Below are positions 1 through 8,219 of a DNA stretch of 28,637 nt, piece after piece (within the stretch, counting starts at the first letter, position 1; every line of letters begins with the position of its first letter). The notes below the pieces were generated by a model. The model searched no databases. It saw only the letters and a program-made list of their open reading frames with translations, and was not told the origin of the DNA. Source of the stretch: Erythrobacter sp. (lineage in GTDB: Bacteria; Pseudomonadota; Alphaproteobacteria; Sphingomonadales; Sphingomonadaceae); the NCBI GenBank assembly GCA_002695185.1, contig NZOF01000162.1, positions 1-28,637 of the forward strand, read 5' to 3'. The position numbers were made by a program, and so were the translations under genes.

Positions 1-924
1 CGGCCGCCGTTCGATCCGGTGCTGATGTTCAAAATCCTGGTTTTACAGGCGTTGTATTCGCTGTCCGACGAGGCCACCGAGTTTCAGATCAAGGACAGGC
101 TGTCGTTTCAGCGCTTTCTGGGCGTGGGACTGGAAGGCACCGTGCCCGATGCCACCACGGTCTGGCTGTTCCGCGAACGGCTTGTGACGGCCAAGGCCAT
201 CGACCGGCTGTTCGCGCGCTTCGATGCCGCGCTCAAGGAGCGGGGATATCTGGCCATGGGTGGGCAGATCATCGACGCCACCGTGGTGCCCGCCCCCAAG
301 CAGCGCAACACCCAGGAGGAGAAGACGGCGATCAAGGAAGGCCGTATCCCCCAGGACTGGACGCCTGCCAAGGTCCGGCAGAAAGACCGCGATGCGCGCT
401 GGTCGATCAAATATACCAAGGCCAAGGTCCAGGCAGGTGCCGATCCCAAAGCGGCAAAACCGGTCGATCTGGCCATCCCAATGTTCGGCTATAAAAATCA
501 TATCGGCATCGATCGGGCTCACGGTCTGATCCGCACCTGGGATGCGAGCGCCGCCAATGCCCATGATGGGGCGCGACTGCCCGATCTGATCAGCAAGGAG
601 AACACCGCCTCGGGCGTCTGGGCGGACACTGCCTATCGTTCAAAGAAGAACGAGGCGTTCCTTGCCAGGGGCATGTTCACCAGCAATATCCACCAGAAGC
701 GCCTGCCCAGGCGGCCGCTGCCCGAGCGGATAGCCAAGGCCAATGCAAGGCGCTCAAAGGTCCGCGCCGCCGTTGAGCATGTTTTTGCCGGACAGAAACA
801 CCGCATGGGCCTCGTCGTGCGCACCATCGGTATCGCTCGCGCCAGGATCAAGATCGGCATGGCCAACTTGGTCTATAATTTCCAGCGCCTCGCATGGCTC
901 GAAGGCCGAACTGCGCCTGCATGA
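1..924 (+). CDS. IS5-family transposase, 5' end outside the window
   Basis: DDE transposase that would cut and join the ends of its insertion sequence. The reading frame is open from base 1 with no start codon in view, so the N-terminus lies upstream. Visible parts: an N-terminal DUF772-type region with LSDEATEFQIKDRLSFQRFL, a first catalytic Asp in IIDATVVPAPKQRN, a second in VWADTAYRS, and the Glu in AAVEHVFAGQKHRMG, followed by a typical IS5-group C-terminus ending NLVYNFQRLAWLEG. All three DDE residues are present, so the part seen looks intact. It lies beside a second, broken IS5-type element. Family assignment is secure; the exact IS name cannot be given without a database. Confidence 0.9.
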   Translation, partial: RPPFDPVLMFKILVLQALYSLSDEATEFQIKDRLSFQRFLGVGLEGTVPDATTVWLFRERLVTAKAIDRLFARFDAALKERGYLAMGGQIIDATVVPAPKQRNTQEEKTAIKEGRIPQDWTPAKVRQKDRDARWSIKYTKAKVQAGADPKAAKPVDLAIPMFGYKNHIGIDRAHGLIRTWDASAANAHDGARLPDLISKENTASGVWADTAYRSKKNEAFLARGMFTSNIHQKRLPRRPLPERIAKANARRSKVRAAVEHVFAGQKHRMGLVVRTIGIARARIKIGMANLVYNFQRLAWLEGRTAPA

Positions 925-1059
925 CAGGAAATCGGTGTGCAGGGCGCGTCTCTATACGAAAATCACGCCGCCAGGAGCGACTAAAAACCGTACTTCGTCA
1001 GACCCGCATGCACCGTCCTAACCGATGAGGCCAAAATCACCCGGTTTTTCGAGGTGTCC
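925..1059. mobile_element. Probable right end of the first IS5-family element
   Basis: Non-coding stretch downstream of the transposase. The sequence GGTTTTTCGAGGTGTCC at 1043-1059 ends just where the second element's transposase homology starts (about 1066). I infer that the first IS stops here and was inserted into, or next to, the second one. The matching left inverted repeat is outside the window, so the boundary is unproven. Confidence 0.35.
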
Positions 1060-1270
1060 AGCTGTCAGGCAAAAGCCGCCAAGGACAACCTGCCCGCAGC
1101 AAATAGAAAATGGCCTCGATGATCTCCCGCATCGGCCAACGCCGTCGCCGTCCGCATTGGCACGGCGCGGGCAAATACGGCTCAATCAAATGCCATTCTG
1201 CATCGGTAAGATCGCTTCCATAGCGAAGCTGTGCGCGGCTATGATGTGCGCGGGCGGTCGGGTTCCACAT
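1037..1270 (-). pseudogene. Truncated IS5-family (IS427-like) transposase fragment
   Basis: N-terminal piece of a second, different IS5-type transposase. The ATG at 1270 is preceded by GGAAG at a good distance. The protein shows YGSDLTDAEWHLIEPYLP and then AIFYLLRAGCPWRLLPDS, the standard start of this family. After LLPDS (about base 1066) the normal continuation (FPPW...) is lost and a few unrelated residues lead to a stop at 1037. Only about 70 of roughly 250-270 residues remain and the catalytic triad is missing, so this is a dead fragment. The break coincides with the inferred end of the neighbouring IS. Confidence 0.85.
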
Positions 1271-1362
1271 GATGGCTTCCAAGGTTGGTGTCGCAACCCC
1301 TCGGAATCATATCGAAACTCGGCCGTCCACCGTTACGTCAGCGTTCTGACACAGCCTCTAAG
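1271..1362 (-). mobile_element. Left end of the truncated IS5-type element
   Basis: The roughly 90 bases between the transposase-fragment ATG and the HEPN-type gene have the size of a typical IS5-family leader. Read on the minus strand, the outer edge begins near 1362 with GAGGCTGTGTCAGAACG, which resembles an IS5-type terminal repeat. The partner repeat is lost, so the edge is an inference. Confidence 0.35.
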
Positions 1363-1386
1363 CGGCGGCAGGATGGACATTACTCC

Positions 1387-1953
1387 ATGGCCGGGGATTA
1401 TGTTGACGCCGAGATGTTTAACAACTGGAAGGTCAAGGCGCGTCATCTGCTTGCTCTGTCTTGCGGTGAGCAGTCGTCCCACTACCGAGGCTTCACCGAA
1501 TTTGAAAATGGCTCGGGCTGGGGCACGAATCATTCGATGCTGCTCAATCTTAAGGCCGTGTTTGAGGCTGCCCACGAGGATTTCGAAGGTGGCTACCTTT
1601 CATCTGTCCGCAGCCTTGTCCAAGCGGAGCTCTTCAGCAACGAACTGGATCAGGCAACAGAATTGCTTGGGAAGGGTTATAAAGTGGCTGCGGCCGTGGT
1701 TGCCGGCGTTGTGCTTGAAACATCCTTGCGGCAGCTTTGCGAAGATGGCGCTATCACGCCTTCCAGCCTTAACAAGATGAATGCCGATCTCGTAAAGGCT
1801 GAGGTTTATTCGCTTCTTGTGTCTAAGCGGATCACCGCTCTTGCAGATATTCGCAACAATGCCGCGCATGGTCATTCCGATGAATTCACGCATGATGATG
1901 TCCGCGACATGATCGAAAAGACCGGGTCATTCGTCGCCGATCATATTCGGTGA
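1387..1953 (+). CDS. HEPN-like (DUF4145-type) protein
   Basis: A protein of 188 residues from the ATG at 1387. The frame stays open upstream to 1285, but that stretch lies in the insertion-sequence remnant, so the internal ATG is preferred. It is mostly helical. Near the C-terminus it has ITALADIRNNAAHG, in which R156-x4-H161 fits the HEPN RxxxxH motif, the active-site signature of many HEPN RNases; DUF4145 proteins have this layout. I see no second domain and no membrane segment. It converges on the helicase gene with about 100 bases between the two stops. If it is a HEPN RNase it could be the toxic effector of an abortive-infection system, but no partner antitoxin is evident. The 5' end may have been shortened by the IS. 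Confidence 0.6.
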   Translation: MAGDYVDAEMFNNWKVKARHLLALSCGEQSSHYRGFTEFENGSGWGTNHSMLLNLKAVFEAAHEDFEGGYLSSVRSLVQAELFSNELDQATELLGKGYKVAAAVVAGVVLETSLRQLCEDGAITPSSLNKMNADLVKAEVYSLLVSKRITALADIRNNAAHGHSDEFTHDDVRDMIEKTGSFVADHIR

Positions 1954-2056
1954 ACGGGTTGACCTTGTCCGACCGATTGATGGCTTCGAGACGTCGGAAG
2001 GTCGAGCGATTTCTCACCATAGTCGGGCCAGCCACGGACTGCAGGACGACAGATGT

Positions 2057-5000
2057 CTATGGCACGCAGAATATCCGCAGATTGACGCCGACCGACTGAC
2101 AGGTTGAGTAGGTGGACAGTAGAAGATGATGAAACTGCAGCACATGGGCTTTGGGCGTCGCTCTGGCAAACTCCCTTTTCGCCGCCTTTTTCGATAGAAT
2201 TGCGCCGCCAAGGATCATCCACATTTCCCGCGTTGCGGCCGGATTGGCGCGAGCGGCCGTAAACGCAGTGCGAAAAGCTTGTGCGGTGGTCCCTTGACGC
2301 ATTCTGGGGACTTCGCCGCCGTTGAGCTTCCAGTCCTTGTCCCATTTTTCCAGGGACCCTGGCAAAGCTTGGGTGTCTGCCTTGAGGTAGGCGAGATTCT
2401 TAGCCACCTGACCGCAGACATCATAAAGGTCGGAAGCTGACACACCAGTATCGCCCTTGGCCGGCTTCTTCCCTTTGGCGGCGATAAGGACGATCCTGGG
2501 CTGATTGCTGCCACTGCCTTTGTCGACACAGATGAAGTCGGCCGCTTCCTGGCCGATGTCATCGCAAATGAGGAGGGGAAAGGTCGGCCCCAATGGAGTC
2601 GTGGGCGCACCTGGTGTGAGCGCTCGATCGATGTAATCGAAGACGCTGTCGGCTGGCCAATGGGTCGCTGGTGCGCGCAGATTTCCTTTTTCTGTCGTTC
2701 GAGCGGTCAAGCCGGCCACATCTGTCAGCAGATCGAGCACGAGTGCGCCAGTGCCACCGGCTGCGGCAAGTTTGAGGTCGATCGAATAGAATTGACCAAA
2801 AGCATAGATCGCGTCGAGATTCTGCGGAAGGATACGGAAGGGCTGGCGCTGGTTAAGACGGTTAGTCAGGGATGTCCTGGGCGAACCGACGATCTTGAAT
2901 TTGCTCAGCTCTTCGGAGCGAAGCCAGTATTTTTGCTTGAGCTTGTCCCATTTGATCCAAACCGGATTGCTCTTGCCGTTAATTTTGAGGCTGAAGCGGA
3001 ACTTGAAATCTTCAGGGCCGGTTGGATCAGGTACGATATCCTGACAGACATCGTTTGTATCGAACTCTACGGGTGCGCCTGCCGCGTCCCGTACTCCCTC
3101 TGAGACATCATCAATATCGATGAGGATATTGGCGGGGACCGTTATCGGAGGCGCGGCGATTGGAAGCGCGAAGCGGCCGAAAAGATCTGCTGCTGGTTTC
3201 GCGGCGTGAAGCTCGGTGTCTACCTGTGCAGCCCATGTATGAAAATCTGCAGGGCTCGCCTGCGCGCCTTCCCCTTCCCGAACACGGCTGGAGGTGAAGG
3301 CGACAGCGCGCCTTGTCCCGTCGACAAGCCCAGTCGCCCGGGTCACCACATTGAGATGCTCGCCCATGAAGACGCCTGCACGTGCAAGGGATCTCGCGGT
3401 CTGACTGCGGCTGCGCAGTGCAGCCGGGCCGAGATCGGTATTCTTGAGATGCAACTGGGTAATCCGATTATCAGCGCCTTCGGCAAGAAGGCTGCGCATC
3501 TGAGCCGCCGAAGCGCGCCGTTTGAGCCCCTTTACCTCATCAAGAAAAAGGCCGCCGCTGTCATAAAAATAGAGGTGCGAGCCAGATTTCGAATAGATGG
3601 TCGCTTCGAGTGATGGCGAAAGGAAGAGCGTTTCAGCCAAGAAGCGGGATTGCGTCAGAGCCAATGACAAATGAAAGCGGCATGCGCCGTCATCGATCCC
3701 GCCATTACCTGCCTCGATCCGGTCCATTTCATAAAGGCGCTCTTCGATTTCCCCTTGGAACGCGTCCATATCGAACCCATCACCAAGTTCGAACACAAGG
3801 GCCGACCGCGGCACGCGAAGCTCATCGGTAAAATCGCCGTCAAGCTCGACCCGTGTGCGAAACCGCCCGTCCACATAGTCGACGGCTGGCAGCGCTTCGA
3901 CAAGCTTCTCGAGGACCTCCTTTCCGGCATGGAGTGGAGGCTTGCCGCCATTTTCCATGCAAATCCTGTCAAAGCTGAGAAAGCCGCCCCACATTCTTGC
4001 GACTTCATCAGGCATGGTCGTCACGACCAAGGCAGGCGCCTGCACCGTGCCTGGTGTAGGATGCCGCGTCAGACGTCCAAACTGCTGGACGAGCTGGCGC
4101 TCTGTTGAGAAAGGCTCGAACAGCGCGAGCATGGTGCAGGACGGGTCGTCAATACCTTCGGTGAGCATGAACTGGTGGATCAGGAATCGCTCGGGCCGTG
4201 CTGCAAGATCGTTAGGCACATCGGGACGCAGTTGCGCTCCTGTGTCGCCTTCAAGTTTGAAGCGGTTGTGTACCCCGAGGATGCCGTCATGGCGATTGCC
4301 AAGTTTTGCCTTGAAGGCATCAAAGAGATCGCGAACCCCGTCGGCACTGTTCGCCCGGACGATGACCTTTGCGTTGGGAGGCAGGCTTCCATCAGCGATA
4401 GCCTGATCCCGCCGAGCAATCACGGCGCCGGCGAATCCTTGGAGGGAACTCGGCAATGGCGTCGGGTCAATTGTGACATTGCGGATCAGATGCCGGTCGA
4501 CGGCATCATGAAACGACAGAAACGCAACGTGATCGAGATCGATGTCGAAGAGCTTGATGTCATTACGAAAAGGCGTGGCGCTAAAAAGTATTGTCGGCGC
4601 TTTGAGGCCGCGGACTGCGCGTGCCCAAGCAGGCGCTGGTTCCCGATGCCCTTCGTCAAACAGGACTGAAGCAAACAGCCCGACCAGTCTGGCATAGCGT
4701 GTCGGGGTGGCGTGGATCTGCTGCAGTGCCTGAACCGTAGTTATCACGACGACGCGCTCAGCTGGTGCACGGCTGGTTATGCGGTCGGCCGCGGCGCCGA
4801 TGTCCTTTGGCAGGAGTTGGAATACCATCTCGGGCTTCCATTCGGTCGGTGCCTTCACCTTTCTCCAAAATTCGCTGCCAACTTCGCGGGTCAACTGGTC
4901 AGCAAGTGCCGCAGAAGGACATATTATTAGAACAGGACCCTCGACTGCCCGAAGGCATCCTGTCACGGCCATGATGCCTGTCTTTCCGGTTCCCGTAGGA

Positions 5001-5104
5001 TGCTGGACCAATGCACCTTTGGATGGCGTCGAGGCGAAATAGCCAAGGCACATGTCTACAGCGTTGCGCTGGTGCTGCCATAAGGCGAGGTCCGAAAGCT
5101 GCAC
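2057..5104 (-). CDS. SF2 DEAD/DEAH-type helicase with C-terminal nuclease-like domain
   Basis: A protein of 1015 residues from a GTG at 5104, with GGGGGAA just upstream as ribosome site. A start at the ATG at 5108 is out of frame. Helicase motifs in order: Q-motif-like WQHQ at 9-12; Walker A HPTGTGKTG at 35-43; motif Ia ICPSAALADQL; motif II DEGH at 150-153 (Gly in place of Ala/Ser); motif III SATPFRND at 175-182; motif VI QQFGRLTRHP near residue 340. The middle 400 residues are unrecognised. The C-terminus has DDIGQEAADFICVD (ending at D859) and then IVLIAAKG (K875), an arrangement like the PD-(D/E)XK-type domains fused to helicases of restriction-like systems. It probably translocates on nucleic acid and may cut it. 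It is divergent from the HNH gene (97 bp) and convergent with the HEPN gene. The helicase assignment is firm; the nuclease domain is inference. Confidence 0.85.
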   Translation of the reverse strand: MQLSDLALWQHQRNAVDMCLGYFASTPSKGALVQHPTGTGKTGIMAVTGCLRAVEGPVLIICPSAALADQLTREVGSEFWRKVKAPTEWKPEMVFQLLPKDIGAAADRITSRAPAERVVVITTVQALQQIHATPTRYARLVGLFASVLFDEGHREPAPAWARAVRGLKAPTILFSATPFRNDIKLFDIDLDHVAFLSFHDAVDRHLIRNVTIDPTPLPSSLQGFAGAVIARRDQAIADGSLPPNAKVIVRANSADGVRDLFDAFKAKLGNRHDGILGVHNRFKLEGDTGAQLRPDVPNDLAARPERFLIHQFMLTEGIDDPSCTMLALFEPFSTERQLVQQFGRLTRHPTPGTVQAPALVVTTMPDEVARMWGGFLSFDRICMENGGKPPLHAGKEVLEKLVEALPAVDYVDGRFRTRVELDGDFTDELRVPRSALVFELGDGFDMDAFQGEIEERLYEMDRIEAGNGGIDDGACRFHLSLALTQSRFLAETLFLSPSLEATIYSKSGSHLYFYDSGGLFLDEVKGLKRRASAAQMRSLLAEGADNRITQLHLKNTDLGPAALRSRSQTARSLARAGVFMGEHLNVVTRATGLVDGTRRAVAFTSSRVREGEGAQASPADFHTWAAQVDTELHAAKPAADLFGRFALPIAAPPITVPANILIDIDDVSEGVRDAAGAPVEFDTNDVCQDIVPDPTGPEDFKFRFSLKINGKSNPVWIKWDKLKQKYWLRSEELSKFKIVGSPRTSLTNRLNQRQPFRILPQNLDAIYAFGQFYSIDLKLAAAGGTGALVLDLLTDVAGLTARTTEKGNLRAPATHWPADSVFDYIDRALTPGAPTTPLGPTFPLLICDDIGQEAADFICVDKGSGSNQPRIVLIAAKGKKPAKGDTGVSASDLYDVCGQVAKNLAYLKADTQALPGSLEKWDKDWKLNGGEVPRMRQGTTAQAFRTAFTAARANPAATREMWMILGGAILSKKAAKREFARATPKAHVLQFHHLLLSTYSTCQSVGVNLRIFCVP

Positions 5105-5201
5105 TCATTTCCCCCAGATTGTATCGAAGTAGATCAACTTTTCACTCGACCGACTGGTCCGCTCCCTATTTTAAACTCCTCGATCTGTTTAGAGAGAATC
5201 T
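5105..5201. promoter_or_regulatory. Divergent intergenic region between helicase and HNH genes
   Basis: This 97-base, AT-rich spacer must carry the promoters of both divergent genes. The helicase ribosome site GGGGGAA reads on the minus strand next to its GTG. AGAGAGAA precedes the HNH ATG on the plus strand. I see no GTTC-N7-GTTC LexA box here, so this island does not look SOS-controlled, and I cannot place clear -35/-10 pairs. Confidence 0.4.
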
Positions 5202-6086
5202 ATGAAATTGAAAGAATTCGACCTTGAGAAGTTTGAGCAGCGCGTTGTCGCTTCACCTGGGATATGCATCTATTGCGGAATAACTCTTCCGCCAGAGGAA
5301 CTGACCGACGAGCACGTCATCCCATATGCACTTGGGCACAACACACTTATCTTCGAAAAATCATCCTGCAAACAATGCGCGGAAATCATCCAGCCTTATG
5401 AACAGGCGGTATTGCGTCAGCAACTGGGAGATTTTCGCTTGAAAGTCGATGCTCCCAGCCGCACCAAGAAGCGTAATCGTCCTACGACCGTGACACTTCC
5501 ATTCGTCGAAATCGATGGCGAAGGGCGACTGATACGAGATCTCGGCACTCGCACCTTCCCTCTAGCTGAAGCACCGCTAGTTCTCAATCTTTGGACGTTG
5601 CCTGAAGCCGGTATCATGCGAGGCGATCTCGATGGGAGCGATCTGCGCGGCAGGCCTTGGTCTTTTGCGGACCACACACGCGCCGATGAGATCAACAGGC
5701 AAATCGCAGCAGAAACAGGTGCAATCCACGTCGCCATGAAAGTTGGGGAGGTCAATAGGGATTATTTTCTCCGCTTTCTGGCGAAGACAGCACATGCCTA
5801 TGCAACAGCTGATCTTGGTCTGGACGGCTTCACGCCGTTCCTGAACGACCTGATCCTCAACCAGGCTCACGATCTAACGAAGTTTGTGGGTGGAACCCTA
5901 CCGCTCCAGCGATCTGCTACCAATGCCGACACCGTGTTAATGTCAATCGGCACCGCACGAGATCTGGTTGCAGTGCTATTCCAATTCTACCCTTCGCTGA
6001 AATCCCCGGCTTATGCGATCATCGTGGGCGCCATGAACGAGCATACTGAAGCGCGCTTGGTTGCTCTTGCTGAGCAATACAGCTGA
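5202..6086 (+). CDS. HNH endonuclease-like protein
   Basis: A protein of 294 residues. The N-terminus carries a zinc-supported HNH module: C22-x2-C25, then DEHVIPYALG (H38) and SCKQC (C56-x2-C59). This is the arrangement of HNH_5-type nucleases, which cut DNA with a beta-beta-alpha-metal fold. The ATG follows AGAGAGAA. The remaining 230 residues match nothing I recognise; they contain a charged stretch PSRTKKRNRP and a mixed C-terminal half. Base composition is clearly lower in GC than in the flanking SOS genes, which suggests horizontal gain. The gene is divergent from the helicase and 86 bases ahead of the DUF4365 gene, so HNH and DUF4365 may be co-transcribed. A role in restriction of foreign DNA is inferred from domains and neighbours only. 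Confidence 0.75.
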   Translation: MKLKEFDLEKFEQRVVASPGICIYCGITLPPEELTDEHVIPYALGHNTLIFEKSSCKQCAEIIQPYEQAVLRQQLGDFRLKVDAPSRTKKRNRPTTVTLPFVEIDGEGRLIRDLGTRTFPLAEAPLVLNLWTLPEAGIMRGDLDGSDLRGRPWSFADHTRADEINRQIAAETGAIHVAMKVGEVNRDYFLRFLAKTAHAYATADLGLDGFTPFLNDLILNQAHDLTKFVGGTLPLQRSATNADTVLMSIGTARDLVAVLFQFYPSLKSPAYAIIVGAMNEHTEARLVALAEQYS

Positions 6087-6172
6087 AAAGGCGGACCATC
6101 AGCAGCCGAGGATGATCGAGATTTAGACTCTGAACGGCAGAGAAGCGTCATTTCTCGGGAAACAGAGGCAGC

Positions 6173-7813
6173 GTGCTGGACAATGCTGCCAGTTCGGCCG
6201 GGCAACTCGATAGTCGGGCCCTGGCAGGAGCAGACGTGCAAGGTCGAATTGACCGCGCCATTCCACGTTGTAGACCTAATGAGGTGATTCAGCGCCTCCC
6301 TGACTACGCGGAAAACCATTTCGCCACCCTGTGCGCCGAGGCCGGAGTGGTCTGCAATGCGTCCAAGCAGGATGAGTTTGGCTGGGATTTCTTCGTCCAG
6401 TATCCAGCGCTGCGCGATCCCACTAAGCCCGCGGATCGTCAGCCTCCGGGCGTCGACGCGCTGGTGCAGGTCAAGTCCACACGTGCGGCACCCTTCGTAA
6501 CCCGCTTAAAGCTATCGAACGCACTGCACGCCGCCCAAGCGCGACAGCCCTTTTTCGTGGTGCTGGTGGTCGCGGGCGGCGACGTCCACACGATCTACGC
6601 CAAGCATTTCTGGCACGACGAGATCGAACGGACGTTGAAACGGGTCAGATTGGCCGAGAAGGCTGGCGATACCAAGTTTAACCGGCGGCACTTCGATATC
6701 CGCATGGACGCAGCCGACGATCACAGTGCCGATCTGATCGACTGGATGCGCAGCACGATCATGGTCCAGAAGGACTATGCCGCCGCCAAATCCGACATCT
6801 TCGACACGGTCGGCCATGAGGGTGGCTGGGGCTTGATGAACGTCACCTATACCGGCACCGAGCAGGAGATACTCGATCTGCAGCTCGGCCTGATCGATTC
6901 GCTGCCGCTCACCCGGTTGCGCTACGTCCCGCAACGCTTCGGCATCGCTGCGGCGCAGCCCGAGTACGATGTCAAGCATGCGACGTTGAGTGTGACACCC
7001 GTAGGCAAGCCTGCCACACTGCGCATGCAAGGCGGGAGTCCCACCGGCGAACTCATGATTGACGCGATGTTCTACGACGCCACGCTGCCCGATGGGGATC
7101 AAGTCCACTTCCGATGGCGGATCGACGCCGGGCCGCTGCGCATCGTCGGCGGCGCTGGAAGGTCCCAGGCAACCGTGCCGATGCGCTACGACGAGCATCG
7201 CACCCTGCTCGATCTCGGCATCTACCTCAAGCTGGCGAGCTGGCGTGGGGCCGGGCCGATCGGGCTCCAGCTCTTCCTCAACAACCAGCGGGTCCCACTG
7301 GGTTCGATGACCATCGACCCCAAGGTGCCGGACGCCGACTGGCCCGTGCTGCTCCGCTGGACCGAGACGCTGCAAACACTGGCAAAGTCTGCGTACGCCG
7401 CACAACCCGAGATCTCTATCGTCGAGCTCGACGATGCCGATCCCTACCTCCCGCGCTTCGTGGAGTTCGTGGTCAATCCCGCGATCCGGATGGAATACCA
7501 GCCAGCCGGCACCGGCAAACCGCCACGTTCGGCTCTATACTACGTCGGATGCAACGTGGGCGACTGGGGCTTTCTCGCTTTGATCGAGCGCCCGACCATG
7601 TCCGAGACACTGCCGGACGGAAGGTGCCGCGTGAATTTCGGCGCGCCGCGCCTACTGGATACGGTTGTGCGCCCCGGCTCCTGGCGGGACCACCAGAACG
7701 AGATCGAGGAAGCCTATCGTGCGCAGATCGAGCGGCTCGGCGATCCCGACACTCTCTGGGAGCTCGATTATTTCGAAGATTTCATAACACGCGTTACAAC
7801 GTCGCCGGGGTGA
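6173..7813 (+). CDS. DUF4365 (PD-(D/E)XK-like) protein with long C-terminal extension
   Basis: A protein of 546 residues from a GTG at 6173 preceded by AGAGG. No in-frame ATG lies near the start, so GTG is the best choice. Residues about 40-190 fit DUF4365: YAENHFATLCAEAGV, then GWDFFVQYP (D72), then VDALVQVKST with Q99-V-K101. That D...QxK pattern is the restriction-endonuclease-like active site of this family. The remaining 350 residues are unrecognised but look folded and beta-rich. DUF4365 is often found in defence islands; that is known of the family. The gene lies downstream of HNH in the same direction and could form an operon with it. There is no membrane segment or signal peptide. 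Either nuclease or target-sensing roles would fit the C-terminal part. Confidence 0.7.
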   Translation: MLDNAASSAGQLDSRALAGADVQGRIDRAIPRCRPNEVIQRLPDYAENHFATLCAEAGVVCNASKQDEFGWDFFVQYPALRDPTKPADRQPPGVDALVQVKSTRAAPFVTRLKLSNALHAAQARQPFFVVLVVAGGDVHTIYAKHFWHDEIERTLKRVRLAEKAGDTKFNRRHFDIRMDAADDHSADLIDWMRSTIMVQKDYAAAKSDIFDTVGHEGGWGLMNVTYTGTEQEILDLQLGLIDSLPLTRLRYVPQRFGIAAAQPEYDVKHATLSVTPVGKPATLRMQGGSPTGELMIDAMFYDATLPDGDQVHFRWRIDAGPLRIVGGAGRSQATVPMRYDEHRTLLDLGIYLKLASWRGAGPIGLQLFLNNQRVPLGSMTIDPKVPDADWPVLLRWTETLQTLAKSAYAAQPEISIVELDDADPYLPRFVEFVVNPAIRMEYQPAGTGKPPRSALYYVGCNVGDWGFLALIERPTMSETLPDGRCRVNFGAPRLLDTVVRPGSWRDHQNEIEEAYRAQIERLGDPDTLWELDYFEDFITRVTTSPG

Positions 7814-8219
7814 GACGCAGAGCGGGATGGCGGTCCATCAAGGCTCGTGAATAACCACAAGGACTACTGAGATAGAGGCGGCCTCAAAAGGGGCGGCGCT
7901 TACCCATGTCGGCCATTCGCTGATGAAAGGCATTTACCTGGAAGAGGATATTAACTGGCCCTGCAAATGATCGGCAAACGAATGACCGATAGTAGCGAAC
8001 CCCGCCGTTCTATTGGCGATCGATAAATGACCGGCCCTGGTCGGAAGCTAGCGCAACAGCGGACGGTCCGCGCCTGGGCGTCGAAATTTGGCGGCTGTAC
8101 GGCAAGAATGGGTCGACTTTGTTGGGCGGCTGCTGGGCTTTATTTGGCTTCATCCGGCCAAGCGCTGAACTTCTAGCTCGTGCCGAGACCGATCTCTCCT
8201 ATGTAAAACAGACGCATCC
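7814..8219. other. 406-base gap without a recognisable gene
   Basis: This lies between the ends of the DUF4365 and dnaE2 genes, which converge. No reading frame here looks real on either strand. There is a near-palindrome GCGGAC-G-GTCCGC at 8059-8071 and a stretch from about 8035 (GGTCGGAAGCTAGCGC...) that resembles the non-coding DNA after merR at about 28455. It looks like eroded intergenic sequence. It should also hold the terminators of both genes, but I cannot pick a clear hairpin with a T-run. Confidence 0.4.

Noticed and set aside
1025..1780. 251-residue open frame on the plus strand
   Set aside because: Runs through the IS fragment and into the HEPN gene in another frame; no recognisable content.
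5105..5201. Possible LexA control of the helicase/HNH island
   Set aside because: No GTTC-N7-GTTC or close variant found in the divergent region.
7114..7854. 246-residue open frame on the plus strand
   Set aside because: Shifted frame inside the DUF4365 gene, Arg-rich shadow composition.
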